Assembly (NCBI RefSeq): GCF_003071065.1
Contig: NZ_QCXX01000004.1
Span: 372,614-436,613 of the forward strand
From: Sphingobacterium athyrii
GTDB taxonomy: Bacteria; Bacteroidota; Bacteroidia; Sphingobacteriales; Sphingobacteriaceae
Direction: 5' to 3'
DNA length: 64,000 nt
The notes under the pieces were generated by a model. It ran no database searches, was not told the DNA's origin, and worked only from the letters and a program-made list of their open reading frames with translations. Position 1 is the first letter of the stretch, and each line of letters opens with the position of its first letter. Below are positions 45,714-55,613 of the stretch, piece after piece. Made by a program: the position numbers and the translations under genes.

Positions 45714-47597
45714 ATGTTCACAATCTTGTTATCCTCCATCTTACTTTCCGGCGGTCATGTCGCCAAACCGGATACCTTAAAACCTTATGGGGCTTTACCG
45801 ACCGAACGCCAATTAAAATGGCAGGAGATGGAAACCTACTGCTTGATCCATTATACCCCGACAACTTTTCAAAATAAAGAATGGGGCTATGGTGATGCAC
45901 AGCCGGCTTTATTTAATCCTTCGGCATTTAATGCAAATCAGATTGCCAAAGCCGCAGCAGATGGTGGTTTTAAAGGTTTGATCAGCGTCGCAAAACACCA
46001 TGACGGATTTTGTTTATGGCCCACAAAAACGACCTCCTATAGTATTGCCTCCTCGCCATGGAAAAATGGGAAGGGCGATATGGTAAAAGAATTTATGGAA
46101 GCGACACATCGCAATGGGATGAAATTCGGTGTGTACCTGTCAGCTTGGGACCGTCATGATGAACATTATGGTACACCGGCTTATGCAGATGCCTACAGGC
46201 AGCAGCTGACCGAATTGATGAGCAATTACGGGCCCTTGTTTACTTCCTGGCATGACGGTGCAAATGGCGGCGATGGTTACTACGGTGGACATGAAGGGAA
46301 ACGGATCATTGACCGCACAACCTATTATGAATGGCATGAAAAGACCTGGCCAATTGTGCGCAAGCTTCAGCCCAATGCGGTGATATTCTCTGATATCGGT
46401 CCTGATATGCGCTGGGTCGGTAATGAACATGGCTTTGCCGCCGAAACTTCGTGGGCGACCTTTACGCCCATAGGACTCAATGGAAAGGTCGCGGTACCTG
46501 GTGCGACCGAATCGCATAATGCGGAATCGGGTGACCGGAATGGAAAATATTGGATCCCCGCAGAATGTGACGTGCCCCAACGTCCGGGATGGTTCTATCA
46601 CGAGGAACAGAATAGCCGTGTAAAAACACCCAATCAACTGTTTGAAATCTATCTGAAATCCGTTGGTCGAGGTGCCAGTATGAATCTTGGTCTAGCACCA
46701 ATGCCTTCAGGTACACTTCATGAAAATGATGTGAAATCCCTAAAGGCTTTTGGTAAAAAAATTAAAGAAACTTTCCATACCAATCTAGCAAAAGGTGCAA
46801 CCATCACAGCCTCAAATACGCGTAATGGTGATTCCAAAACATATGCGACATCGTTGATTACCGATAATGACCGCTATAGCTATTGGGCTACCGATGATAC
46901 AAAAACTTCGGCTACACTTGAAATCAAACTAAAGTCGGCTGCGACATTTGATCTTATCCAATTGCGTGAAAACATCAAACTGGGCCAACGGATCGACAGT
47001 GTTGCTATTGAACAATGGGCGGATAATGCATGGAAACCATTGGCCAGAGCGACTAGTATTGGTGCGAATCGCTTGATAAAACTTGAACAACCAACGACAA
47101 CGGCACGCCTACGCTTACATATCTATGCTCCCGTAGCAATTACCTTGAGTGATTTTGGCTTATTTAAGGAATATAACGAAGCTTTCGCTTTTGATACAAA
47201 AGAGCTTAAAAAGCAAACGAACTTTAAATTGCAGGCAGGGACGGCGACCGATAAAGCATATATTACCGATGGCAACCCAAATACCTTTGCAAACGTAGGC
47301 AATCAAGGAGTCCTGGTCATTGAAACGAATGGTGCGACCTCGGGTATCGGTTTCCTTCCACGTCAGGATAAAAAAACTGGCGGCATTCCGACAAAGTATA
47401 TCATTTCTACCAGTACGGATGGCAAAAAGTGGACAAGCATTAAGGAAGGCGAATTCTCCAATATCAAAGCAAATCCAATTTTGCAACAGGTATTTTTTGA
47501 AACAGATAGCAATACCAAGTTTATCAAATTTGAACCAAAGCAATTTATCGAAGGTAATGAGCTGACAATTGCGGAGCTTGAACTATATGCGAAATAG
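45714..47597 (+). CDS. GH29 alpha-L-fucosidase with discoidin-like C-terminus
   Basis: A 627-residue secreted enzyme (signal [17 protein letters not shown]). The GH29 barrel spans about residues 25-345: [34 protein letters not shown] with the His-His substrate site, [15 protein letters not shown], and [10 protein letters not shown] with the nucleophile Asp near 180. The active-site layout suggests the GH29-B (alpha-1,3/4) group, which is inference. Residues ~355-480 ([35 protein letters not shown]) form an F5/8 type C carbohydrate-binding domain, and a second beta-rich unit follows. It is the first gene of an operon; the GH95 gene overlaps it by 11 bases. Confidence 0.92.
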   Translation: MFTILLSSILLSGGHVAKPDTLKPYGALPTERQLKWQEMETYCLIHYTPTTFQNKEWGYGDAQPALFNPSAFNANQIAKAAADGGFKGLISVAKHHDGFCLWPTKTTSYSIASSPWKNGKGDMVKEFMEATHRNGMKFGVYLSAWDRHDEHYGTPAYADAYRQQLTELMSNYGPLFTSWHDGANGGDGYYGGHEGKRIIDRTTYYEWHEKTWPIVRKLQPNAVIFSDIGPDMRWVGNEHGFAAETSWATFTPIGLNGKVAVPGATESHNAESGDRNGKYWIPAECDVPQRPGWFYHEEQNSRVKTPNQLFEIYLKSVGRGASMNLGLAPMPSGTLHENDVKSLKAFGKKIKETFHTNLAKGATITASNTRNGDSKTYATSLITDNDRYSYWATDDTKTSATLEIKLKSAATFDLIQLRENIKLGQRIDSVAIEQWADNAWKPLARATSIGANRLIKLEQPTTTARLRLHIYAPVAITLSDFGLFKEYNEAFAFDTKELKKQTNFKLQAGTATDKAYITDGNPNTFANVGNQGVLVIETNGATSGIGFLPRQDKKTGGIPTKYIISTSTDGKKWTSIKEGEFSNIKANPILQQVFFETDSNTKFIKFEPKQFIEGNELTIAELELYAK

Positions 47598-49926
47598 AAT
47601 TTTAATGCTTCTCGTGGTCTGCATCTCGCAGACCACGCTTTCGTTTGCACAGCAAAATCCACTCGGTCTTTGGTATAGTAAACCGGCCAAAATATGGGAA
47701 GAGACGCTGCCCCTGGGCAATGGGCTGATCGGGATGATGCCTGATGGCAATCCAACGACGGAAAAAATTGTGCTGAATGAGATCAGTATGTGGTCCGGGA
47801 GCCCGGAGGACCCCAATAACTATGATGCACATAAAAATGTCAGTGCCATTCAGGCGCTATTGAAGGCCAGTAAAAATGACGAAGCTGAAAAACTGGTCAA
47901 CGAAACCTTTGTCACCAAAGGCAAGGGCTCAGGTTTTGGAAATGGCGCCAATGTCCCTTATGGTTGTTACCAGTTGCTGGGGGATCTGCTTTTGCATTAT
48001 CAATTGCCATCTGCTACTATTACCGATTACACACGATCATTGGATCTGACCACTGCGACGGCACAGACTTCTTTTCGTGCCGGAAAGACAAAAATTCAGC
48101 GAACTTACTATACCTCCTTTGACAAGAATGTCGGTGTTATTCAATTACATCAAAACAGCAGTGCGAGGCAGACCGTAGGTATTGCTTTCGCGCGGAAGGA
48201 AAATATAGACCGTTACAGCCTGTTGAACGATGGAATTTTGGTTGAAGGATCATTGCCGGATGGTAAAGGGAACAAAAACCTCAAATTTGCCGGCCTGCTG
48301 AAAGTGCAGGGTAAAAATCTGAAGGTCAGTAAAAAAGATCAGGTGCTGGAAGTTTCTGCGGAGGGTAATCTCTCTATTTATGTCACAGCAAGTACCTCTT
48401 ATTATGGGCAAGATCCAAACGTTACCGTCCAGACGAACCTTGCTGCCTTGCAGTTATCCAATGCGGATAAAATGTACCGTAATCATGTGAATGCCTACCA
48501 AAAGATTTTTAACAGGGTTGAACTAAATCTCTTTGGGAATAAATCAAATACGCGTGTTCCGACCAATGAAAGAATCGCGAATTTTTATAAAGATCCAACG
48601 CAGGATCCGGATTTAGCGGCCATTTATTATCAGTATGGCCGTTATTTGAATATTTCGAGTTCGGCACCGAAAATTTCAAACTCCCTTCCGCCAAATTTGC
48701 AAGGGTTATGGGCTCATCAGATCCAGACGCCCTGGAATGGTGATTATCATCTGAATATCAATGCGCAGATGAATCACTGGGGTGTGGAGGTGAACAATCT
48801 CAGTGAATACCATCAGCCTTTTATTGAGTTGATCAAGCGGATAGCGAAAACAGGTGAGCAAACCGCGAAAGCTTATTATAATGCCCCCGGATGGGTCGTG
48901 TATATGATGACCAATGTTTGGGGCTACTCTGCTCCGGGCGAACAGGCTTCCTGGGGAGCAAGTACAGCGTCAGGATGGTTATGCAACCACCTCTGGGAGC
49001 ACTATCTTTTTACCGGCGACCAAGGTTATCTGAAGGAGATCTACCCGATACTCAAGGGGGCGGCACAATTTTACGATCATACCTTAGTTCAGGATCCAAA
49101 AACAGGATGGTGGGTAACCTCGCCATCTGTATCACCGGAAAATGCGTTTCGGATGTCCAATGGAAAGGTGGCAGCGGTAGTGATGGGCCCGACAATAGAC
49201 AACCAGATCGTGCGTGAACTATACCAGGCAGTGATTCAGGCCGATTCTATTCTGGCAATCAAAGATAGCTTTGCCACCAGTTTGAAAGGAAAACTAAAAG
49301 CGATTCCCCCGCCGGTAGTGATCAGTCAATCCGGGCGTGTGATGGAATGGCTCGAAGATTATCAGGAGGTTGAGCCTAAGCACCGCCATGTCTCCCATCT
49401 CTATGGCTTGTACCCTGCGGCATTTATTTCTCCTCAGACGACACCGGCTTGGGCTGAAGCTGCGCGCAAGACACTTGCCGTAAGAGGAGATGAAGGGACA
49501 GGATGGTCCAGAGCCTGGAAAATCTTGTTCTGGGCAAGATTACAAGATGGCGATCATGCTCTGGAAATTCTTCGCCAGTTGCTCAAACCTGCTTTTTCCA
49601 ATGAAACAACATATCAGGGTGTCGGAGCGGGAACCTATCCTAACTTATTCTGTGCCCACCCACCATTTCAGATTGATGGCAATTTTGGTGGTGCTGCCGG
49701 GATCGCGGAGATGCTGATACAAAGCCACAATGGCTACATACATCTGCTACCGGCTCTGCCTAAAGCTTGGTCTAAGGGACAGGTCAAAGGACTGAAGGCC
49801 AGAGGAAATTATACGGTTGATATGAGCTGGGAAAATGGAAAAATTATCGCGCTTAAAATAAAAGGAAAAAAAGGAAATGTTCGCATATTTGAAAACGGAA
49901 CCTACAAGGATTATAAAGTCCGCTAG
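47587..49926 (+). CDS. GH95 alpha-L-fucosidase
   Basis: A 779-residue secreted inverting fucosidase, start ATG 47587 ([22 protein letters not shown]) inside the end of the GH29 gene. Motifs: [56 protein letters not shown] (the catalytic Asn pair), [25 protein letters not shown] (general-acid Glu) and [16 protein letters not shown] (Asp). GH95 enzymes typically release alpha-1,2-fucose, so with GH29 the two linkage classes are covered. Its 3' end overlaps the next gene by 50 bases. Confidence 0.95.
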   Translation: MRNRILMLLVVCISQTTLSFAQQNPLGLWYSKPAKIWEETLPLGNGLIGMMPDGNPTTEKIVLNEISMWSGSPEDPNNYDAHKNVSAIQALLKASKNDEAEKLVNETFVTKGKGSGFGNGANVPYGCYQLLGDLLLHYQLPSATITDYTRSLDLTTATAQTSFRAGKTKIQRTYYTSFDKNVGVIQLHQNSSARQTVGIAFARKENIDRYSLLNDGILVEGSLPDGKGNKNLKFAGLLKVQGKNLKVSKKDQVLEVSAEGNLSIYVTASTSYYGQDPNVTVQTNLAALQLSNADKMYRNHVNAYQKIFNRVELNLFGNKSNTRVPTNERIANFYKDPTQDPDLAAIYYQYGRYLNISSSAPKISNSLPPNLQGLWAHQIQTPWNGDYHLNINAQMNHWGVEVNNLSEYHQPFIELIKRIAKTGEQTAKAYYNAPGWVVYMMTNVWGYSAPGEQASWGASTASGWLCNHLWEHYLFTGDQGYLKEIYPILKGAAQFYDHTLVQDPKTGWWVTSPSVSPENAFRMSNGKVAAVVMGPTIDNQIVRELYQAVIQADSILAIKDSFATSLKGKLKAIPPPVVISQSGRVMEWLEDYQEVEPKHRHVSHLYGLYPAAFISPQTTPAWAEAARKTLAVRGDEGTGWSRAWKILFWARLQDGDHALEILRQLLKPAFSNETTYQGVGAGTYPNLFCAHPPFQIDGNFGGAAGIAEMLIQSHNGYIHLLPALPKAWSKGQVKGLKARGNYTVDMSWENGKIIALKIKGKKGNVRIFENGTYKDYKVR

Positions 49927-51112
49927 TTATTTTTGCTTTCTATTTATTTTTCTGGGAGCAGCTGCTTGTTCCCAGAAGACAGATAAAGCCAAGAAAGAAG
50001 AGCTGTTGAAGACGTTCGCGTACAAAATAACTGGGCAAACAAGTGCTACGGAGGGGAGCTCAGTGACCCTCATCGATCCTGAAAATAAAATGCAACAGTT
50101 TACAAAAACAAGTGTAACGAACGGGCAATTTGTCTTAGAAGGTGAATTGGCAATGACTGGTTTCTATGCAATTCAGATCAATGGTGGAGAGCCTTACATC
50201 CTGTTTTTGGAAGGTGGAAGTGACTATGAACTGAAAGAAAATAAAGGGGGCATTACCTTGACTACAACCTCCAGTAATGCAACGGATTTTGTTCAGTTTA
50301 CGGAACGCTATCGCCAGCGTGAAAAAGAAGAAAAATTGAAGGAGGAAAATAAGATCGCCAGAATAGGTGGATTAAATGGGCAGCTCTCCGCGATGGCTCT
50401 CCGCAATGATGGATCTTACGAGAAAACTATTGACGAAATACAGCGATTGTCAGCTCGTAAACCTTACAATCTTCGCAGTTTATATGCTGATTTTATCCTT
50501 GATAGTACACATCAATCGTCTTTAGTTCTCCCTTACTTTTTCAAATATGTCTCCATCGATGCGGATAACTTCAAAAAATTTGATACTGCACTACAACGTT
50601 TCGATGCGACTCTGCAAAAACATCCTTATTATAAATTTGCGCGTGAGAAAGTAGACCGGGTGAAAGATTTTTACCAGAATATGCCCGTCTTTCCACCCAT
50701 CACACCAATGAATGTTCAACGGGATTCGCTAAAAATCAGTGAATTTTCAAATGCCAAGATGTTGATCGCCGCGTTCTGGAAAGCAGCCAGTAAATATAGT
50801 GTTTCTGATGTTACTGAACTACGCAAAAAAGAAACGCAGTTAAAGGCAATGGGAGTGCGGGTTATTTACTTTTCTTTGGATGCTGATCAAGATGCCTGGA
50901 TCAAAACCAGCAACTCCCTCGCTTTGGGGCCTCATAGCTATTATTTAAATACAAATGATCGGGCAACAATGGAAAATGACTTTGGTATAGACCGTTCGCC
51001 AAGTTATTTATGGATCAATCCACAGACCTTCAAAATCTTGTCACTCACTGGTGAAGATCCGACTTTACCGAAGTTCATTGCTAAGGTTGAGGAGTTTTTG
51101 GTTAAAAATTAA
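49877..51112 (+). CDS. DUF4369/thioredoxin-fold lipoprotein without the redox CxxC
   Basis: A 411-residue lipoprotein; lipobox GAAAC with Cys at 31. Residues ~45-130 are DUF4369 ([40 protein letters not shown]), a helical middle follows, and ~280-411 is a thioredoxin-like fold ([48 protein letters not shown] with the cis-Pro). Where family members have W-C-x-x-C, this one reads WKAASKYS, so no disulfide chemistry is expected. It overlaps the fucosidase gene by 50 bases, an unusually long overlap. Role in fucoside use is unknown. Confidence 0.82.
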   Translation: MFAYLKTEPTRIIKSASYFCFLFIFLGAAACSQKTDKAKKEELLKTFAYKITGQTSATEGSSVTLIDPENKMQQFTKTSVTNGQFVLEGELAMTGFYAIQINGGEPYILFLEGGSDYELKENKGGITLTTTSSNATDFVQFTERYRQREKEEKLKEENKIARIGGLNGQLSAMALRNDGSYEKTIDEIQRLSARKPYNLRSLYADFILDSTHQSSLVLPYFFKYVSIDADNFKKFDTALQRFDATLQKHPYYKFAREKVDRVKDFYQNMPVFPPITPMNVQRDSLKISEFSNAKMLIAAFWKAASKYSVSDVTELRKKETQLKAMGVRVIYFSLDADQDAWIKTSNSLALGPHSYYLNTNDRATMENDFGIDRSPSYLWINPQTFKILSLTGEDPTLPKFIAKVEEFLVKN

Positions 51113-51134
51113 CGATTATTGTCTTAAAAAATGG

Positions 51135-51142
51135 TATATTTG
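51135..51142 (+). promoter_or_regulatory. Candidate -7 promoter box for the AraC gene
   Basis: TATATTTG is an exact TAnnTTTG match, 36 bases before the AraC start, so the regulator may have its own promoter in addition to read-through from the operon. Confidence 0.4.
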
Positions 51143-51177
51143 AATTAACGGTTTAATATTTGTTATTTCAATAGACG

Positions 51178-52038
51178 ATGAAAGTTGTTCAATTTACGGT
51201 TCCGGTGGTCTATCAAGGATCTATTTGTGTGCAGGAAGATATCTTACCCTCCTTCTATAGTAATTACCATCGGCATAAAGAGATCCAACTGACCTATATC
51301 TTAAAAGGGCGGGGGACCTTTATGATCGGCAACTTTACCCACAGTTTTGAAGAGGATGAAATCTATATCGTTGATGCAGATGAACCGCACATGTTTAAAA
51401 CTGGAGAGGATATCAAGGATGGCATTCATGCGATTCATATTTTCTTCGATTATGAACATTTTAAATCTTTTCTGGATTTCCCTGAATTTGACGATGTCAA
51501 ATATTTTTTGGAACATATCAATGTCAGTAAGAAATTGGATGCCGAACATGCTGTCGCACTAAAAGATAAATTTGTCCAGATCAATACAAGTGCCGGAATA
51601 GATCGCTTATTATCCTTTGTCAAGCTGATTAATTTTTTGAGTAAAAAGGTCGATCAATGGACCTCCTTATATACAGGTATCCCCCAGAAGAAATTTTCGG
51701 ATGCGGAAGGCTTGCGCATCAACGAAATATTTCAATATACCTTTCAGCATTTTGGCGATAAAATCTCCCTTGAAGATATAGCAGCAGTAGCTCACATGAC
51801 TCCCCACGCATTTTGTAAGTATTTTAAAAAACACACGCGCAAGACGTATGTGACCTTCCTGAATGAGATCCGAATTGAACGAGCCTGTAAGATGCTGATT
51901 GACGAATCGTCTGAAAGCGTTTCCAATATTGCATTTAAAACAGGGTTCAACAATGTGGTCAATTTTAACAGGGTGTTTAAAAAGATTACAAAACATTCAC
52001 CAAGTGAATATGTGCAGGAACATCGGATGCGGGATTAA
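51178..52038 (+). CDS. AraC-family transcriptional regulator with cupin sensor domain
   Basis: A 286-residue regulator. The N-terminal cupin (about 15-110; YSNYHRHKEIQLTYILKGRGTFMIG, YIVDADEPHMFKT) keeps the His-rich sugar-binding strand layout of AraC. The C-terminal pair of helix-turn-helices is at ~190-285: ISLEDIAAVAHMTPHAFCKYFKKHTRKTY and VSNIAFKTGFNNVVNFNRVFKKITKHSPSEY. It lies 65 bases downstream of the fucosidase operon and probably activates it in response to a fucose-derived sugar (inference). Confidence 0.92.
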   Translation: MKVVQFTVPVVYQGSICVQEDILPSFYSNYHRHKEIQLTYILKGRGTFMIGNFTHSFEEDEIYIVDADEPHMFKTGEDIKDGIHAIHIFFDYEHFKSFLDFPEFDDVKYFLEHINVSKKLDAEHAVALKDKFVQINTSAGIDRLLSFVKLINFLSKKVDQWTSLYTGIPQKKFSDAEGLRINEIFQYTFQHFGDKISLEDIAAVAHMTPHAFCKYFKKHTRKTYVTFLNEIRIERACKMLIDESSESVSNIAFKTGFNNVVNFNRVFKKITKHSPSEYVQEHRMRD

Positions 52039-52195
52039 GCCATCCTTGGTACACTAAAAATATTGTTGGAAAGAGGTGTCTCGTATGACGTTACAGATCC
52101 CGTCAGTGGACAATATCGGAGAAGCACTCGGCAATAAAATGTAACGATTAGGGATACGAAAACCTTAAATTTGGAGTCTAACGATTGTTACTCCG

Positions 52196-53914
52196 ATGAA
52201 TAAAAACTTAATTTTTATCCTGTTTGCGTTATTAGGCTATCTGATCCCGGCAACAGCCCAATCTCAAAATTTCAAGATTGACACCTTACAATACCAAGGA
52301 ACAGCAAACAATATCGTGAACTTGGTTATTTTGGGCGACGGCTACACAAAAGATCAACTAGAGGATTATGCGGCAGATTCCAAGCAGTTCACAAATTATT
52401 TTTTTTCAATAGAACCTTTTAAACAATACAGCAGTTTCTTTAATGTATTTGCTATTCGGACGATATCCGAAGAATCCGGTGCTACACATGATTGCAAAGC
52501 AAGTGACTGCGTACAAGGGGATACCGATCTTGGTAAATTTCCAAAACGCTATAATAAATTCGCCAGAGATCATGCTGTGCCAGTCACGCATCCCAAAACA
52601 ATTTTCGGCAGCAGCTTTGACAACGGTGGACTGCACCGTCTCGTGGTGCCTCAAAAAAATGAGCGTATTGAAGAAGTGTTAAAAACACATATCCCCAATT
52701 ATACACAAGTTGTAGTATTGGTCAATTCACCATTTTATGGCGGATCGGGAGGGAAGTGGGCCACCTCAACGGTCAACTTTAAAAGCAATGATATCGCTGT
52801 CCACGAGATCGGGCATTCGTTTGCTCAGCTGGCTGATGAATATTGGGCAGGAAATCAATATGCCATCGAATCTGTCAATCGTTCCCAAACGGCTGATGTA
52901 AATGCCGTTCCCTGGAAATATTGGCTTGGAAAAGACGGCGTAGGTATCTATTCTTATGGCGGGAAAGGATCCCCGTCAACTTGGTTCAGACCGCATGAAT
53001 ACTGCAAAATGCAATACCTTTTGGCGCCGTTTTGTCCCGTTTGTCAAGAACAGTTCGTGGCTTCAATAAAGCGAAAATCGAGCCCCTTTATTGCTGTGAA
53101 ACCAATATTAAATAATGTGCTGACCTTAGACAGTGTGCAGAAATTTACTTTGCGCTTAGCAAAACCTTCACCGAATACATTTAAGCTGATATGGTCTCTA
53201 AATAATGAAACCATTGCCCAAAATATAGATTCGATCTACCTGGATCCCGGAATGCTGCATAGCGGCGCAAATGAACTGAAAGTAATTATTCAGGATACGA
53301 CAGATCTGCTTCGGAACCCGAGCTATCTGAACTATAGAGATTCTATTGTATGGAAACTTAATCAGCTTCAATCCAATGCGCTTGCCAAACCCACCAATCG
53401 CTGGGCGGATACATTGGAAACCTGTTTTGGGGGCGATCAGGTACTTACGGTCAAAATGCCCGTTGCAGGACTTGAATATCGCTGGTATGAGACAGCGAGC
53501 GGTATACCTATCGGAACCGGAACAAATGTCTTTATCCGAAATCTTTCGCAGTCAAAAAAATATCATGTTGTCGCACATTGGAAAGACAAAACTTCACAAC
53601 CATCGGAAATCCTATTGAAAACATTGGCCAAAGTAGAAAAACCCAAGGACATCCGTATCAGGATTGACAAAAAGAAAAATAAGGTGCAGTTGACCGTACA
53701 GGAAAAACCGGATACACGCTATAACTATATCTGGTTGAATGCAGATGGTAGCCCGATTTACGAATGGGATGCGTTCAATGGGGAATATGTGCGTCCAACG
53801 GGTGCAAATAATAAACTTGTTCTCGATCGCTCCGCGACTGTCCGAAAAGTTTATGTCCAAAAAGTAGATAAAGAGACGACCTGCAAGAGTGATCGAACGG
53901 AAGTAATTTTTTAG
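52196..53914 (+). CDS. Secreted M64 (IgA peptidase) family metalloprotease
   Basis: A 572-residue secreted protein (signal MNKNLIFILFALLGYLIPATAQ). The peptidase M64 domain covers about residues 25-300: LVILGDGYTKDQLEDYAADSK, ISEESGATHDCKASDC, and the zinc site AVHEIGHSFAQLADEYW near 200-215. CKMQYLLAPFCPVCQEQF follows the catalytic core. The C-terminal ~250 residues form beta-rich Ig-like modules. The family's founding member cleaves human IgA; Bacteroidota members are general surface proteases. Terminal residues look unlike the standard type IX sorting domain. Confidence 0.87.
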   Translation: MNKNLIFILFALLGYLIPATAQSQNFKIDTLQYQGTANNIVNLVILGDGYTKDQLEDYAADSKQFTNYFFSIEPFKQYSSFFNVFAIRTISEESGATHDCKASDCVQGDTDLGKFPKRYNKFARDHAVPVTHPKTIFGSSFDNGGLHRLVVPQKNERIEEVLKTHIPNYTQVVVLVNSPFYGGSGGKWATSTVNFKSNDIAVHEIGHSFAQLADEYWAGNQYAIESVNRSQTADVNAVPWKYWLGKDGVGIYSYGGKGSPSTWFRPHEYCKMQYLLAPFCPVCQEQFVASIKRKSSPFIAVKPILNNVLTLDSVQKFTLRLAKPSPNTFKLIWSLNNETIAQNIDSIYLDPGMLHSGANELKVIIQDTTDLLRNPSYLNYRDSIVWKLNQLQSNALAKPTNRWADTLETCFGGDQVLTVKMPVAGLEYRWYETASGIPIGTGTNVFIRNLSQSKKYHVVAHWKDKTSQPSEILLKTLAKVEKPKDIRIRIDKKKNKVQLTVQEKPDTRYNYIWLNADGSPIYEWDAFNGEYVRPTGANNKLVLDRSATVRKVYVQKVDKETTCKSDRTEVIF

Positions 53915-53931
53915 TTACAGTGTTGATGGCT

Positions 53932-53983
53932 AATGATTTATAAGTTAATTTTAATCTGCCGGTTAGTTAACTTATAAATCATT
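53932..53983. repeat. 17-bp inverted repeat just upstream of the lipoprotein start
   Basis: Arms 53932-53948 and 53967-53983 (AATGATTTATAAGTTAA and its complement) are perfect, with an 18-base loop, and end 7 bases before ATG 53991. There is no T run, so it is not a standard terminator. It could bind a dimeric regulator or hide the translation start. Confidence 0.5.
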
Positions 53984-53990
53984 CATAATT

Positions 53991-55436
53991 ATGAAAACGA
54001 AAACCCAGTCTACATGGGGAATTTTTTCGTGCCTATTCATCGTGATGCTAGCCGTAACGTCCTCCTGTAAGAAAAATGCAAAACTTCCTCCTGAAGAAAG
54101 CAATGAAAAAACACATGCAGTAACATTCAAAATCAAAGATTTTGAAACGATTGTAAGCCCCTTGAAAGCGCAATCGCCCAAATCCAAAAGTGCGTCGACC
54201 ACCGGAAGCGGCACAGAAAATCAACTCCTCTACCATTGGAATTTTGATAATGGAAACGCTGACCCAACTATAGCGCTTGAGGACGCAGCTGTCATCGATT
54301 ACAATAATGGTAAAACCGACTATAGCTATGTCGCCGGTTGGCCAACGTCCGGAAAAAGCATTAGCTTCAAAGGAGCCACGGAGATTCTGATCAAGATACC
54401 AGCGTCGGGCATTGCTACTTTGGCCAACCTGACTTTTGATGCCAATAGTTCGGGCACTGGACCCCGAGCTTTAGTATTGAGCTATTCGACCAATCAAGGT
54501 GCTACATTTACCAACTTAGCCGATACAATTCATTACCCGTCAAATCTTACTATTTCAGGGAAGCTAGCAGTGGAGCAATCGCTCCATTCGATTACGCTAA
54601 CGGCAGCCAAGGAATGTTGGTTAAAATTAACGCTATTTGCGGGAAATAGAAACGGTGGAAGTAACTACAACGAAAGTACGGGGACTTTTAAAATGGACAA
54701 TGTCAAAATTATGGGAACGACCGATCAATCTGTTTTGCCTGATAAATTGTACTACCACATCTTTGACGCCAATACCAAACTGCTGGTGAAGGCGGGGACA
54801 CTCAATGCAAAAGAAAAGTTTAATGTCGCTTTGCCCAAAGGAACTTATTACCTGAGCCTGCTATCTAAAAATTCAGCTACGCCACTAATAATTCCGGCTT
54901 CGGTGACGGATCTTAGGAGCCTTTCGGTTTCAAATACTTTCAGTGAGCAGTCCGCTGCGGTATTTGCGGTGCGGGATACTTTTGATGTACGTGAATCCCT
55001 TGAGAGGGTATTGACCATGGGCCGGATCTATAGTGAAGTTAAATTTGAATGTACAGATACCGAGGGGCTAGATCTTGTTGACAGTATTCAAATTAAACAA
55101 CAGCATAATGCTTTCCTATATTATCCTTTCGCAACGGTGGTGGATGAAAAATCAGATAATACCATGCTGAGCGTCATTCCTAATTTTGCTAATAATTCAA
55201 AAACCTTTGTATTTAATCAGTTTATGGGCGATGTTCCAGAAAATAAGATGGTTAAGTACGAGTTGCGTATTTTCAGAAAGGGGGAACTTGCGCGTACATT
55301 TGAACTGAGCAGTGAGATTCGGAATAACGTACAGCTTCTATTCAAAGGAAAACTACTCGATGGAATAAGTGAGAATCCAGGTTTTCAGGTGATTAAAAAT
55401 GAAAAGTGGCGTGATAATGTCGTGGTAGAATACTGA
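53991..55436 (+). CDS. Hypothetical surface lipoprotein
   Basis: A 481-residue lipoprotein; MKTKTQSTWGIFSCLFIVMLAVTSSC places the lipidated Cys at 26. Family not recognised. Residues ~70-240 (LLYHWNFDNGNADPTIALEDAAVID, FDANSSGTGPRALVLSYSTNQG, TGTFKMDNVKIMG) resemble a jelly-roll/lectin-like domain as in many secreted Bacteroidota proteins. The C-terminal half (YHIFDANTKLLVKAGTL, PKGTYYLSLLSKNS) has fimbrillin-like repeats of beta structure. It is 76 bases after the M64 gene; whether they share a transcript is uncertain because of the inverted repeat between. A hairpin terminator follows. Confidence 0.7.
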   Translation: MKTKTQSTWGIFSCLFIVMLAVTSSCKKNAKLPPEESNEKTHAVTFKIKDFETIVSPLKAQSPKSKSASTTGSGTENQLLYHWNFDNGNADPTIALEDAAVIDYNNGKTDYSYVAGWPTSGKSISFKGATEILIKIPASGIATLANLTFDANSSGTGPRALVLSYSTNQGATFTNLADTIHYPSNLTISGKLAVEQSLHSITLTAAKECWLKLTLFAGNRNGGSNYNESTGTFKMDNVKIMGTTDQSVLPDKLYYHIFDANTKLLVKAGTLNAKEKFNVALPKGTYYLSLLSKNSATPLIIPASVTDLRSLSVSNTFSEQSAAVFAVRDTFDVRESLERVLTMGRIYSEVKFECTDTEGLDLVDSIQIKQQHNAFLYYPFATVVDEKSDNTMLSVIPNFANNSKTFVFNQFMGDVPENKMVKYELRIFRKGELARTFELSSEIRNNVQLLFKGKLLDGISENPGFQVIKNEKWRDNVVVEY

Positions 55437-55473
55437 TCTTAAAAATCAAACCAATAAGCCAATTGAATAGATA

Positions 55474-55518
55474 AAAAAAATAGGTGTGTCCGATCTTGTT
55501 GGGCACACCTATTTTTTT
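55474..55518. terminator. Intrinsic terminator after the lipoprotein gene
   Basis: A stem of 11 pairs (TAGGTGTGTCC 55481-55491 with 55501-55511, one G-U) plus flanking A/T pairs, 9-base loop, then a T run. It can act on both strands toward the convergent glyS. Confidence 0.85.
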
Positions 55519-55613
55519 GTTGTTCCCCATGTTGTCTCTTATCAAAATTCAACTCAGGGATTTTGCTGTTTGCCTTTTGGACAGCTTTTTTTCTGTCACG
55601 GGGCAAATTAAAT

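Noticed and set aside
46140..46716. Long minus-strand frames inside the GH29 gene
   Set aside because: They overlap a well-supported fucosidase on the other strand and have no recognisable features.
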